From assembly GCA_035328465.1 (NCBI GenBank), contig DAOLIQ010000003.1:1-64000 (forward strand): 64,000 nucleotides of DNA, written 5' to 3'. Source of the DNA: JADJEI01 sp035328465 (GTDB lineage: Bacteria; Bacteroidota; Ignavibacteria; Ignavibacteriales; Ignavibacteriaceae). A program made the position numbers and the translations under genes. Shown here piece by piece: positions 36,209 to 45,772 of this stretch. The notes below the pieces were generated by a model that saw only the letters and a list, made by a program, of their open reading frames with translations, was not told where the DNA came from and did no database searches. Positions within the stretch are counted from its first letter, which is position 1, and every line of letters begins with the position of its first letter.

Positions 36209-36879
36209 TGATGGAAAGTGATGATTTAAAATATAAAGAAGTTATTGATTCTCTCAGAAATTTAAGAAAGATCCAGGTTCCCAATAACTTTGAAACTGAC
36301 CTGATGAGAAAAATTAACAGCACTCAGGCGGAAAAGCAAAAATCATTATTTGATTTAATCTTTTCACCAGTGAAACTCATCCCTTCAGCGGCTTTAATAG
36401 CAACCGCTGTAATATTAATCTTTGTCGTAAATAATCATTCAACTGAAATAGAAGACCCATTTTCAATTGAACCAAGGATGAGGGAAGATTTACTTATTAG
36501 CAATGTCCCAATAACTCTTTCTTCTGAATCAACCGATGATTTGAAAAAAGAGACAGAAGATATATCTACAACTGATAAAAAGTCTTTGCCAGAATCCAAA
36601 CCGTTCGAAAAAACAACTACCCCTTCAACATCAATTAAAACAGAAGATTCACAACTTCTGATTGGAAAAAATGAGGAAGAATATTCTCAGGAAAATGATG
36701 AGTTAGTTACTTCAACCATTCCAAGTAAAGATTCTAAAAGTTCCTCAATTCCAAAACCCAATTTAAATTTCAAACAAATTAAATTAACAGACTCCAGTCG
36801 GATAGAAATTGCAAAATTGAAGGAAAACGTACATAAATATCTTAATATTGAAAAAAAAGTTGAGCGAAAAACTGATTGA
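36205..36879 (+). CDS. Putative membrane anti-sigma factor
   Basis: A 224-residue protein coupled to the preceding sigma factor by an ATGA overlap; three consecutive ATG codons make the exact start uncertain. An N-terminal cytoplasmic segment (about 1-50, VPNNFETDLMRKINSTQ) is followed by one transmembrane helix (about 54-74) and a low-complexity Ser/Thr/Lys/Glu periplasmic tail. It lacks the HxxxCxxC zinc motif of ZAS anti-sigma factors. Its role is inferred from position and topology. Confidence 0.7.
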   Translation: MMMESDDLKYKEVIDSLRNLRKIQVPNNFETDLMRKINSTQAEKQKSLFDLIFSPVKLIPSAALIATAVILIFVVNNHSTEIEDPFSIEPRMREDLLISNVPITLSSESTDDLKKETEDISTTDKKSLPESKPFEKTTTPSTSIKTEDSQLLIGKNEEEYSQENDELVTSTIPSKDSKSSSIPKPNLNFKQIKLTDSSRIEIAKLKENVHKYLNIEKKVERKTD

Positions 36880-36884
36880 TTAGA

Positions 36885-36916
36885 TTGGAATTAAATGCGG
36901 AGTTTCATATATTTTG
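36885..36916 (+). promoter_or_regulatory. Weak candidate promoter for rpmE2
   Basis: TTG at 36885-36887 is followed after 20 bases by TATATTTTG at 36908-36916, the Bacteroidota pattern with one extra base in the -7 box. It lies 37 bases before the L31 start codon. Confidence 0.3.
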
Positions 36917-36953
36917 TTTCAAATTTTAAGTAAATTTAACAGGTATAGCAAAG

Positions 36954-37205
36954 ATGAAAAAAGGGATTCACCCCGATTATAAACCAGTTGTATTTCAAGA
37001 TGTGTCTTGTGATTTTTCAATTTTAACACGTTCAACTATTCGAACATCTGACACAATAGTTTGGAAAGACGGCAAAACTTATCCATTAGTGAAGCTTGAA
37101 ATTTCGAGCGGCTCCCATCCATTTTTTACAGGCAAACAAAAACTATTGGATTCTGCTGGTAGAGTTGAAAAGTTCAAAAAAAAATATTCCAAAAAAGAAG
37201 CTTAA
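36954..37205 (+). CDS. rpmE2: 50S ribosomal protein L31, type B
   Basis: An 83-residue L31. It has the type B signature (GIHPDYKPVVFQDVSC, then KLEISSGSHPFFTGKQKLLDSAGRVEKFKKKY) and lacks the zinc-binding CxxC of type A, so it does not need zinc. Monocistronic, bracketed by a weak candidate promoter and a clear terminator. Confidence 0.95.
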   Translation: MKKGIHPDYKPVVFQDVSCDFSILTRSTIRTSDTIVWKDGKTYPLVKLEISSGSHPFFTGKQKLLDSAGRVEKFKKKYSKKEA

Positions 37206-37227
37206 TTTTTAACATTTGGGATTTAAG

Positions 37228-37252
37228 AAGCCAGTTCATTCTGGCTTTTTTT
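37228..37252 (+). terminator. Terminator after rpmE2
   Basis: AAGCCAG (37228-37234) pairs with CTGGCTT (37241-37247) around TTCATT, followed by a run of T to 37252 and then ATTTT. It begins 23 bases after the stop codon. Confidence 0.85.
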
Positions 37253-37351
37253 ATTTTAGGGTAAATAATTTTTTCGTCATATCCTTAAGAAGAAAATTTT
37301 ACTAAAATGTTGTAAATTATTTAGAAGTAATTATTGATTAAATAAAAGTCC

Positions 37352-38614
37352 ATGCAAATCTGCATTTTCGAAGATATAAACGTTTATAAACTGAACCCGC
37401 TTGTTTATCCAAGACCGGTTTATGACCTCTTTGCCGGAACTTCTTCACTAAAAGACAAAATCTTATCGGCTTATCCTAACACTAGTTTTACTCTTCATTG
37501 CAGACCATATTTAGAGGGTGTGGTAAAACAAAATAATCCTAATGCCTCGGTCAATTCTATCGAATCAGATGAATGCCTATTCATAAACGGGAGGTTAATC
37601 GCTCCTCCGAATCTTAATGAAATAATTCCCCTCGTTTCAGGCGTTGATAAGATTTATGTAAATGGAGAAACAGTGATCGCAGCACGGGTAAGCGGGAAAA
37701 AATTATCCTACCTCAAGAATTTCAAAAGAGATTTATTTGAACTTTCACATTTTGAAGGGTTGCCAATTGAGCTTGTGAATATAAAGACAGCCCAGTACCC
37801 CTGGGAACTAATTACTGCAAATGGGAAATTAATTAATGAAGAATTTGAGAAATTAAAATTTTCTGGAAAGGAAAATTATTTTGCCTACAAACTATACGAC
37901 GGCGCTCATTTAATTGAAAATGAAAATATTATTATTGGCGCAGGCAGCAAAATAAAACCCGGCGCAGTGCTCGATGCTTCCAACGGATCGATTATTATTC
38001 AGGAAGAAGTTGATATTTCACCTAACGCTGTTATTGAGGGACCGGCTTTTATTGGGAAAAAATCGAAGGTGAAAAGCGGGGCATATATTTATGAAAATGT
38101 ATCCATCGGTCACACTTGTAAAGTCGGTGGTGAAATTGAAGAATCCATTTTCATGCCATATTCAAATAAACAGCACTCAGGATTTATCGGGCATTCTTAT
38201 CTTGGAAGCTGGGTTAATCTTGGCGCAAATACGAACTGCAGTGACCTCAAAAACAATTACAGCAAAGTTACGGTGAAAATAAATAATGAGCCTGTTGACA
38301 CCGGATTGCAGTTCGTGGGGCTAATTATTGGTGACCATTCCAAAACCGGAATCAACACAATGCTGAATACTGGAACAATAGCGGGGTTCTGCAGCAACCT
38401 TTTCGGTGCCGGATTCCCTGCAAAATTTATCCCTTCGTTTTCTTGGGGTGGGGGTGATTCTTTTGTTGAATATGAAATCAGTAAAGCTATTGAAACTGCC
38501 AAAATTGTTTGCAAGCGTAGAAACGTGACTTTAACAAGTACCGATGAAATTATGATTAGAAAAGTATTTGATCTAACTGCTCAAGAAAGAATTAATTTGA
38601 AAGTGAAGGTTTAA
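37352..38614 (+). CDS. GlmU-family putative sugar nucleotidyltransferase
   Basis: A 420-residue protein of the alternative GlmU group found in Bacteroidota and Chlorobi. The N-terminal half begins CIFEDINVYKLNPLVYPRPVYDL, in place of the standard LxxGxGTR nucleotide-binding loop, which is absent. The C-terminal half is a left-handed beta-helix of hexapeptide repeats (about 205-390; IIIGAGSKIKPGAVLDAS, IGHTCKVGGEIEESIF). It would be expected to act on amino-sugar phosphates, perhaps UDP-GlcNAc formation; the nucleotidyltransferase activity is unproven. It is followed three bases later by rsmB. Confidence 0.8.
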   Translation: MQICIFEDINVYKLNPLVYPRPVYDLFAGTSSLKDKILSAYPNTSFTLHCRPYLEGVVKQNNPNASVNSIESDECLFINGRLIAPPNLNEIIPLVSGVDKIYVNGETVIAARVSGKKLSYLKNFKRDLFELSHFEGLPIELVNIKTAQYPWELITANGKLINEEFEKLKFSGKENYFAYKLYDGAHLIENENIIIGAGSKIKPGAVLDASNGSIIIQEEVDISPNAVIEGPAFIGKKSKVKSGAYIYENVSIGHTCKVGGEIEESIFMPYSNKQHSGFIGHSYLGSWVNLGANTNCSDLKNNYSKVTVKINNEPVDTGLQFVGLIIGDHSKTGINTMLNTGTIAGFCSNLFGAGFPAKFIPSFSWGGGDSFVEYEISKAIETAKIVCKRRNVTLTSTDEIMIRKVFDLTAQERINLKVKV

Positions 38615-38616
38615 AA

Positions 38617-39978
38617 GTGCTGCTTGAAGAACATAAAGTCGAACATCTCTACGAAGGCGTACGTGGATTAGCAGTAAAAATACTTAATAGGGTAGAAAGA
38701 ACCGATTCCTACCTTGAGCGATTGCTCGACAATGAAATGCGCAATTCCGAATTAGGCGGGGCAGACAAAGCCTTACTCTATGAAATTACTCACGGAGTTA
38801 CAAGGTGGATGGGAAGACTTGATTGGATATTAAATGGGTTTTACAAAGGACAATTCTCCAAAGCAATTCCTAATCTTAAGAATGGTTTAAGAGTTGCGCT
38901 TTATCAGATACTATTTCTCGACAGAATTCCTGATCACGCTGCTGTGAATGAAGCGGTTGAGTTCGTTAAAAAATTACAGGGACAAAAGCCTGCTGACTTC
39001 ACAAATGCTATTTTAAGAAATATTATCCGAAGTAAAACTGCCATTAGATATCCTGATCCGGAAGAGGACTTAGTTGGGTATTTCACAGCTTATTTATCAC
39101 ACCCCTCCTGGATGGTAAAAAGATATATTCAACGATTTGGAAGAAATGATACCGAAAAACTTTTAAATGCTAATAATGAAAAACCATATCTCACTCTCAG
39201 AATAAATGCACTTAAAGCTACACCCGAGGAATTTGCTTTACTCATGAATTCTGTAAACCTAAAATTTTCTCAGGGAATTTATCTGCCCGAATTTTTCAAA
39301 CTTCAGAACCTGACTAATATAACGGGATGGGAATATTTTAATAAAGGATATTTTAATATTCAGGATGAAAGCGCGGGACTTGCCTGCCGGCTGCTTGATG
39401 TTAGAGAAGATATGAGAGTGCTTGACCTGTGCGCTGCCCCTGGGGGTAAAACTGCTTATCTCGCATCCATTATGAAAGATAAAGGAGAAATTGTTGCAGT
39501 AGATAAATATGAAAGCAGATTAAATTTAGTCAGAAAGAATTTGACAAGGCTCGAAGTTAAATCAGTTAAAACTATCGAAGCCGATGCACTCGAATTTACT
39601 GACCAGCCATTTGACCGTGTATTAGCAGATGTTCCCTGCTCTGGAACCGGGACACTCTCTAAAAAACCGGATATTAAATGGAAGAAAAATATTTTTGATA
39701 TAAGGGCTAACACCGAATTACAATACAATATTCTTCTGAAAGCTGCTTCGCTGGTTAAGGTGGGTGGAGTTGTAGTTTACAGCACTTGTTCTATCGAGCC
39801 GGAAGAGAACTTTGATTTGGTAAAAAGATTCTTAGAGAATAATCCTGATTTTGAATTTGAATCTGCAAAAGATAGATTTCCCGCTGAACTCGTTGATGAG
39901 AATGGCTGCATACAAACTCTACCCCATATTCACCAACTGGATGGGGCTTTTGCAGCAAAATTAATTCGAAGAAAGTAA
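38617..39978 (+). CDS. rsmB: 16S rRNA (cytosine-967-C5)-methyltransferase
   Basis: A 453-residue SAM-dependent enzyme modifying 16S rRNA C967. An N-terminal NusB-like RNA-binding domain (about 12-155) precedes the methyltransferase. Motifs are LDLCAAPGGKTAYLAS (SAM binding), ADVPCSGTGTLSKKPD, and the catalytic STCSIEPEEN. It starts with GTG at 38617. It probably shares a transcript with the GlmU-like gene before it and the RodZ-like gene after it. Confidence 0.93.
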   Translation: MLLEEHKVEHLYEGVRGLAVKILNRVERTDSYLERLLDNEMRNSELGGADKALLYEITHGVTRWMGRLDWILNGFYKGQFSKAIPNLKNGLRVALYQILFLDRIPDHAAVNEAVEFVKKLQGQKPADFTNAILRNIIRSKTAIRYPDPEEDLVGYFTAYLSHPSWMVKRYIQRFGRNDTEKLLNANNEKPYLTLRINALKATPEEFALLMNSVNLKFSQGIYLPEFFKLQNLTNITGWEYFNKGYFNIQDESAGLACRLLDVREDMRVLDLCAAPGGKTAYLASIMKDKGEIVAVDKYESRLNLVRKNLTRLEVKSVKTIEADALEFTDQPFDRVLADVPCSGTGTLSKKPDIKWKKNIFDIRANTELQYNILLKAASLVKVGGVVVYSTCSIEPEENFDLVKRFLENNPDFEFESAKDRFPAELVDENGCIQTLPHIHQLDGAFAAKLIRRK

Positions 39979-39981
39979 AAT

Positions 39982-40860
39982 ATGCTTACTAAATTTGCCG
40001 AAGAATTAAAACAAGCCAGATTAAATAGCAATGTCACTTTGCAGCAAATGGCTAATAAAACAAAAATTGACCTCAAATTTCTTGAAGCAATTGATGAAGG
40101 CAATTTTTCTTTTCTTCCAGATTTGTACATCCGCGCATTTATTAAAGAGTATGCATCATTTATTGGGCTTAATGCTGACAGCACAATTAAAAAATTCGAG
40201 GCTGCTAAAAAAGGTCAATACCCCGCTGAAGAAATTGATAAACCATTCTTAAAGTCAGTTATAGAAAATGAGCAGTCCGAACAAAAGAAATTATCTTTAT
40301 CCACCAGACCTCTTTTATCCTATTCAGATATTAAAGAGAATGAAACACGCAATCCTTCGGATCAAAAGAGGATTCAAATTATTTTTGCACTTATTGCTGG
40401 TATAACAATTGTCCTAAGTGTAGTTATTTATTTTCTGTTTTTTAACAACAGCGATAAAATTATTATTTCAGAAAGACCCTACGAAGAAAGTATTGAAGAA
40501 AACTCCAGATATGTCGAACAACCAGTTAGCGATTCGTCACTTATTGAAGGCTCAGACAGTTCTTTTGTAATCTCTACTGGTGATAGCCTGCTTTTAAAAA
40601 TAAGCAGCACAAATCAATGCTGGGTAAATGTAATTAGAGATGATAATTCTGAAATAGAGTTTACACTTCCCCCTGCTTCTTCTAAAATCATTAAAGCAGC
40701 TAATAACTTTAAGTTGATATTAGGAAACTCGGGCGGAATACAATTATCACTAAACAATAAACCATTGCAGTTTGAAGGAATTCCAGGTGCAGTTCGTTAT
40801 GCAAAAATCACTACTGCCGGGGTGGAGTATCTGACAACCCGCCCCTTAATCAATCCGTGA
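39982..40860 (+). CDS. RodZ-like HTH membrane protein
   Basis: A 292-residue protein with an N-terminal helix-turn-helix domain (about 3-70; LKQARLNSNVTLQQMANKTKIDLKFLEAIDEGNFSFLPDLYIRAFIKEYA), a single transmembrane helix (about 130-152), and a C-terminal DUF4115 beta domain (about 195-285; SLLLKISSTNQCWVNVIRDD). This is the RodZ architecture, in which the HTH domain binds MreB and links the cytoskeleton to cell-wall synthesis. MreB is not in the window. Its TGA overlaps the ATG of ligA. Confidence 0.85.
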   Translation: MLTKFAEELKQARLNSNVTLQQMANKTKIDLKFLEAIDEGNFSFLPDLYIRAFIKEYASFIGLNADSTIKKFEAAKKGQYPAEEIDKPFLKSVIENEQSEQKKLSLSTRPLLSYSDIKENETRNPSDQKRIQIIFALIAGITIVLSVVIYFLFFNNSDKIIISERPYEESIEENSRYVEQPVSDSSLIEGSDSSFVISTGDSLLLKISSTNQCWVNVIRDDNSEIEFTLPPASSKIIKAANNFKLILGNSGGIQLSLNNKPLQFEGIPGAVRYAKITTAGVEYLTTRPLINP

Positions 40861-42896
40861 TGAAATTGATATCGGCTAAAGACAAAATAGAACATCTTCG
40901 TGAACAAATAAGAGAGCACGAATACAAGTATTATATACTTGCTGAGCCATCAATAAGTGATTATGAATACGATTTATTAGTTAGTGAACTGGAACGGCTT
41001 GAAAAAGAAAACCCTGAATTAATCACTCCGGATTCCCCGACTCAAAGGGTAGGGAAAGACTTGACTAAAGAATTCAAAACCATAACCCATAAAGTTCCTA
41101 TGTTGAGTCTATCTAATACATACAGCGAAGAGGAACTTATTGAGTTTGATAGAAGGGTGCAGGAAGGATTACCCGAAAATGAAAAAATCGAATATGTGGT
41201 TGAATATAAAATTGACGGCGTTTCTGTCAGTTTGAACTACATTGATGGAATACTAAAATCTGCGGCGACTCGAGGTGATGGTATCGTTGGTGAAGAAATT
41301 ACGACCAATGTTAAAACAATAAAATCAATTCCGCTGAAAATAAATATTCCTAAAAATTTTCATTATAGTCTGCGTAATATCGAAGTTCGCGGCGAAATAT
41401 TTATGAAGATTTCCGATTTCATAAATCTAAACAATCAAAGGGCCGGGCAAGGAGAAAAGCTTTTTGCGAATCCAAGAAATTCTTCTGCTGGAACTTTAAA
41501 AATTCAAGACCCTAAAATAGTTGCAAAACGACCTTTGAATATTTTTACTTATTTTTTAATAAGTACTGAAGAAGAATTTAAATCGCAATCTGAAAATCTT
41601 GAGATATTGAAGACACTCGGCTTTAACGTTAATCCCGCTTATAAAGGTTGCAAAAACATTCAGGAGGTAATTAAGGTCTGTAAAGAATTTGAAAATCAAA
41701 GAAATTCACTTGAATATGAAATTGATGGTGCGGTTATAAAAGTAAATTCAATTCGTCAGCAAAAAATATTAGGCAGCATCGCTAAATCACCACGTTGGGC
41801 AGTTGCCTTTAAGTTTAAGGCTAAGCAGGCATTTACTTTAATAAATAATATTACCTGGCAGGTGGGAAGAACAGGTGCGATTACTCCAGTTGCAGAATTA
41901 GAGCCGGTACACCTGGCGGGCTCAACTATCAGCCGTGCTACTTTACACAACTATGACGAAATTGTAAGAAAAGATATCCGGGTTGGCGATAAGGTTGTTA
42001 TTGAAAAGGGTGGTGATGTAATTCCTAAAGTTGTTGCTGTAGTTTTAAGCGAAAGGAATAGTAAAATATCACCTGTATCAGCTCCAGAATATTGTCCAGT
42101 GTGCAAATCAACTGTTGTTAAACCTGAAAACGAAGTTGCCATTTATTGTAATAACTCTGAATGCCCTGCACAAATAAAAGGCAGGCTAGAGCATTTTGCT
42201 TCTCGCGGCGCAATGGATATAGAAGGACTCGGAGAAGCACTAGTAGATTTATTTGTAGAAAAAAAATTTCTAAAAACTTATGCAGATATTTATCAGTTAA
42301 AACAAAAAAGAGAAAATCTGATAAGTATTGAAAGGCTGGGTGAAAAAAGTGTAGATAATCTTCTGCAAGCAATAGAAGAAAGTAAAAAACAACCTTTTGA
42401 GAAAGTACTTTTTGCTCTTGGAATAAGATATGTCGGAGCGGGTGCTGCAAAAAAACTTGCATATCATTTTTTAACTATTGATAAACTTTCAAGCGCATCC
42501 GAAGAAGATATTATATCGGTTCCGGAAATTGGCCCAAGCATAGCAAAAAGTGTGGTAGATTTTTTTTCAAACAAGGGTAATCAACATATAATTAAATTGC
42601 TAAAAGAATCTGGTATCAATTTTAAAACCATTAAGAAAAAGATAGACTATAATTTTTTCACAGAAAATACTTTTGTTTTAACAGGCACGTTGAAAAAGTT
42701 TTCAAGGGAAGAGGCAGCCGATAAAATATCAGCGCTTGGAGGGAAGGTTACTTCTTCGGTAAGTTCTAAAACGAATTACGTAATTGCGGGCGAAAACGCT
42801 GGATCAAAATTAACTAAAGCTAAATCTATCGGTGTGGCTGTGCTTACTGAAGAGGAGTTTCTTCAAAAGCTTTATCAAGCTGAAATAAATGATTAA
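40860..42896 (+). CDS. ligA: NAD-dependent DNA ligase
   Basis: A 678-residue ligase that seals nicks using NAD+. The start chosen is the ATG at 40860, overlapping the preceding stop (TGATG); a GTG one codon earlier is the alternative. Domains in order: Ia and adenylation with KIDG nucleophile (Lys117), OB fold, a four-Cys zinc finger (CPVC, CNNSECP), helix-hairpin-helix repeats, and a C-terminal BRCT (about 595-675). Full family length. Confidence 0.97.
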   Translation: MKLISAKDKIEHLREQIREHEYKYYILAEPSISDYEYDLLVSELERLEKENPELITPDSPTQRVGKDLTKEFKTITHKVPMLSLSNTYSEEELIEFDRRVQEGLPENEKIEYVVEYKIDGVSVSLNYIDGILKSAATRGDGIVGEEITTNVKTIKSIPLKINIPKNFHYSLRNIEVRGEIFMKISDFINLNNQRAGQGEKLFANPRNSSAGTLKIQDPKIVAKRPLNIFTYFLISTEEEFKSQSENLEILKTLGFNVNPAYKGCKNIQEVIKVCKEFENQRNSLEYEIDGAVIKVNSIRQQKILGSIAKSPRWAVAFKFKAKQAFTLINNITWQVGRTGAITPVAELEPVHLAGSTISRATLHNYDEIVRKDIRVGDKVVIEKGGDVIPKVVAVVLSERNSKISPVSAPEYCPVCKSTVVKPENEVAIYCNNSECPAQIKGRLEHFASRGAMDIEGLGEALVDLFVEKKFLKTYADIYQLKQKRENLISIERLGEKSVDNLLQAIEESKKQPFEKVLFALGIRYVGAGAAKKLAYHFLTIDKLSSASEEDIISVPEIGPSIAKSVVDFFSNKGNQHIIKLLKESGINFKTIKKKIDYNFFTENTFVLTGTLKKFSREEAADKISALGGKVTSSVSSKTNYVIAGENAGSKLTKAKSIGVAVLTEEEFLQKLYQAEIND

Positions 42897-43419
42897 ATTA
42901 TTTAAAGACATTGCTGCGAAGGTTGTCCTAAATAAAATTTCTAAACAGACAAAGCTTTCTGAACAGCGATTTAATTTGTTTTTTCAAAAATCATATTCGT
43001 TTTTGTTAATAATGCCCGAAAACGAAGATGATTTCAACAACTCGTTTTTAATTTTAGAATATCTGGATAAAAACAAAAAGAATATTTCAATCTTAACTTA
43101 TGATTATCGTGTTAGTAAGCTTCCAGTAAAATTTAAATCAAGAGTGATTGATCACGGCGTAAATGACATGAATAAATTTGATCTGCCTGTAAAAATTTTT
43201 ATAGACAAACTTAACGAAAAAAAATTCGACGTTGTGCTTGACTTAAACAAAGATGGAAACTTTTTTTACAAAATTTTGATTTGCAAAATTAAATCAGTAT
43301 TAAAAGTTGGATTTGAAAAGCCTAATGGAGATAAATATTATAATGTTATGATTAGAATTGAGGAAAACAATGCTGAAAATTCTTATCAAAATTTCTTAAA
43401 TTGCCTTCGAATGTTTTAA
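42889..43419 (+). CDS. Uncharacterised protein resembling DUF6913 of Bacteroidota
   Basis: A 176-residue basic protein without signal peptide or membrane helix, overlapping ligA by eight bases. It has an alternating alpha/beta pattern, with a final VLKVGFEKPNGDKYYNVMIRIEENNAE block. The segment FDVVLDLNKDGNFFYKILICKIKS resembles both DUF6913 proteins of Bacteroidota and the N-terminal half of ADP-heptose-type glycosyltransferases; the length excludes a complete glycosyltransferase. Function unknown. Confidence 0.6.
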   Translation: MIKLFKDIAAKVVLNKISKQTKLSEQRFNLFFQKSYSFLLIMPENEDDFNNSFLILEYLDKNKKNISILTYDYRVSKLPVKFKSRVIDHGVNDMNKFDLPVKIFIDKLNEKKFDVVLDLNKDGNFFYKILICKIKSVLKVGFEKPNGDKYYNVMIRIEENNAENSYQNFLNCLRMF

Positions 43420-43428
43420 GGATTTACA

Positions 43429-43782
43429 ATGAATTATGAGATAAAAAAAGTAGAAGACATCACAATCTTTAAATTGAATGAAAAACGGCTTGACACAAAT
43501 ATTTCAGGGCTGTTGAAAGGGGAATTTACAATTTTATTAAAAGTGGAAGGTGTAAAAAAATTAATCCTTGATTTAGCAGAAGTAGAATCTTGTGACAGTT
43601 CGGGTTTGAGTGCAATACTTGTTGGCAATCGAATTATTCATTCGAACGAGGGAAGTATGCGTATAGCTTCTCCTTCCGAAAAAGTGTTATCATTAATCAA
43701 AATTACACAGCTTGATCGTGTGCTTCCTGTTTGTTCTACTGTTGATGACGCGATGGCAGAATTGCATGACGAGCAGGATTGA
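43429..43782 (+). CDS. STAS-domain protein, anti-sigma-factor antagonist type
   Basis: A 117-residue STAS protein of the SpoIIAA/RsbV type. The conserved ILDLAEVESCDSSGLSAILVGNR holds the phosphorylatable Ser (57 or 58) that switches binding to a partner kinase/anti-sigma. Such proteins release sigma factors or act as phospho-switches in stress signalling. No kinase partner is adjacent: the neighbours are ligA with the DUF6913-like gene and the ABC exporter. Partner unknown. Confidence 0.88.
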   Translation: MNYEIKKVEDITIFKLNEKRLDTNISGLLKGEFTILLKVEGVKKLILDLAEVESCDSSGLSAILVGNRIIHSNEGSMRIASPSEKVLSLIKITQLDRVLPVCSTVDDAMAELHDEQD

Positions 43783-43912
43783 GTACTTCCACTTGACCTT
43801 TCTCTAAATATTAATTGTTAAAATCAGCTTCCTTTTATTTAGTCGGAGGTAAGTTGAATCATTAATCTACTGCTTTTATTGGGGGGCATATCTAAAACTT
43901 TAATTATTATCG

Positions 43913-45679
43913 ATGAAACTACTTTACAATTACTTAAAGAACTATAACAAGCTGATTTTGACTTCATTATTGCTTGCTTCGATAAATCAGATTTTCTCCA
44001 TGCTTGATCCCTGGATTTACAGAATTGTAATTGACAATTATGCAACAAAGTTTGAGCACTATACAGTAAGTGAATTTATTAGCGGTGTGTTGCTATTGCT
44101 CGCCGCTGCTGTTGGTGTTGCATTCGTTTCACGTGTGGCAAAAAACTTTCAAGATTATTATTTAAATGTAATAACGCAAAAACTCGGAGCAAAAATTTAT
44201 TCTGATGGAATTAAGCACTCCCTCCTTTTACCTTATTCTGAGTTTGAAGACCAGCGAAGCGGAACGACACTTGGAGTTTTGCAAAAAGTTAGAACTGATG
44301 TTGAGAAATTAATTTCTGCCTCTGTAAACACTTTATTTACCACTCTTGTTGGCGTTGTGTTTGTTACTGTTTATGCAATAAATGTTCACTGGCTTATAGC
44401 CCCGGTTTTCTTCTCAGCAATACCAATACTTGGCTTTATTAGTTCTGTATTGAGTAAAAAAATTAAGGGGATTCAAAAAATAATTGTTGGTGAAACAACA
44501 GCACTGGCAGGCTCTACTACTGAATCATTAAGAAATATCGAGCTGGTAAAAAGTCTCGGTCTCGGAAATCAGGAAATCAACAGACTAAACTTGACAACTG
44601 AAAAAATACTTGGCTTAGAATTAAAGAAGGTTAAATATATTCGGTCACTTAGTTTTATTCAGGGTACGGTTGTTAACTTCATCCGAACTTCGATAATATT
44701 TTTGTTGTTGTATTTAATTTTTGTCAAAGAAATTTCTGTTGGTGAATTCTTTTCATTATTTATCTACTCATTTTTCCTATTTGGACCGTTGCAAAGTTTG
44801 GGTGAGATAATAAACATTTACCGCGAAGCAGAAGTATCTTTAAATAATTTTGAAGAATTATTAAATAAACCAATCGAATCAAAACCACAGGAGCCTGTAA
44901 AACTGGGTGAAATTAAGTCTCTGCAATTCGATAGAGTTTTATTTAAACATCAATCATCCAATCGAAATGCTATTAATAGTATTTCTTTTTCTGTTAAAAA
45001 AGGAGAAACAATCGCTTTCGTTGGTCCATCAGGCTCCGGTAAAACAACATTGGTGAAATTACTAGTGGGACTTTACTCCCCTTTGCAAGGAAAAATATTT
45101 TATAATGATTTTTCCGGTGACCAGATTGACTTTGATGAATTCAGAGAACGAATTGGTTTTGTTACACAAGATACCCAATTGTTTTCAGGAACGATTAGAG
45201 AAAATCTTTTATTTGTTAATCCGATTGCAAGCGACAATGATTGTTTGCAAGTATTAGAAAAAGCCGCCGCACAAGGATTATTGAACAGGGCAGAAAAAGG
45301 ATTGGATACTTTAATCGGTGAAGGTGGAGTTAAAGTTTCCGGCGGCGAAAAACAAAGACTTTCAATTGCACGTGCACTATTGCGTCACCCCAGCCTGCTT
45401 GTATTTGACGAGGCTACATCGGCTTTAGACTCTTTAACTGAAGAAGAAATCAATAAAACTATCAGAGAAATTTCACATAGTAAAGATCTAATAACAATAT
45501 TGATAGCGCACAGACTCTCTACAGTAATGCACTCGGATAAAATCTTTGTTCTCGAAAGAGGTAAAATTATTGAGTCGGGGAATCATGAAGAACTATTAGA
45601 ATTAAAAGGATTATATTTCGCAATGTGGCGGCAGCAGATCGGAGAAGCTGAAAGTTCATTTAATAATTACTTAAACTAA
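43913..45679 (+). CDS. MsbA-type ABC exporter
   Basis: A 588-residue half-transporter with a six-helix membrane domain (about 1-315) fused to an ATPase. The ATPase has Walker A GPSGSGKTT, signature VSGGEKQRLSIARALL, Walker B LLVFDEATSALD and H-loop AHRLST. It functions as a homodimer. The MsbA/MdlB-like layout fits lipid or drug export; the substrate is not predictable from sequence. Confidence 0.9.
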   Translation: MKLLYNYLKNYNKLILTSLLLASINQIFSMLDPWIYRIVIDNYATKFEHYTVSEFISGVLLLLAAAVGVAFVSRVAKNFQDYYLNVITQKLGAKIYSDGIKHSLLLPYSEFEDQRSGTTLGVLQKVRTDVEKLISASVNTLFTTLVGVVFVTVYAINVHWLIAPVFFSAIPILGFISSVLSKKIKGIQKIIVGETTALAGSTTESLRNIELVKSLGLGNQEINRLNLTTEKILGLELKKVKYIRSLSFIQGTVVNFIRTSIIFLLLYLIFVKEISVGEFFSLFIYSFFLFGPLQSLGEIINIYREAEVSLNNFEELLNKPIESKPQEPVKLGEIKSLQFDRVLFKHQSSNRNAINSISFSVKKGETIAFVGPSGSGKTTLVKLLVGLYSPLQGKIFYNDFSGDQIDFDEFRERIGFVTQDTQLFSGTIRENLLFVNPIASDNDCLQVLEKAAAQGLLNRAEKGLDTLIGEGGVKVSGGEKQRLSIARALLRHPSLLVFDEATSALDSLTEEEINKTIREISHSKDLITILIAHRLSTVMHSDKIFVLERGKIIESGNHEELLELKGLYFAMWRQQIGEAESSFNNYLN

Positions 45680-45772
45680 ATCCTGAGAATTCCACTAATC
45701 AATTATTAAATTTCAATGCAGTTTTCTAATTATCATTAAAAAAATTATTATAACTTATTCTTTTGAGTAAAA

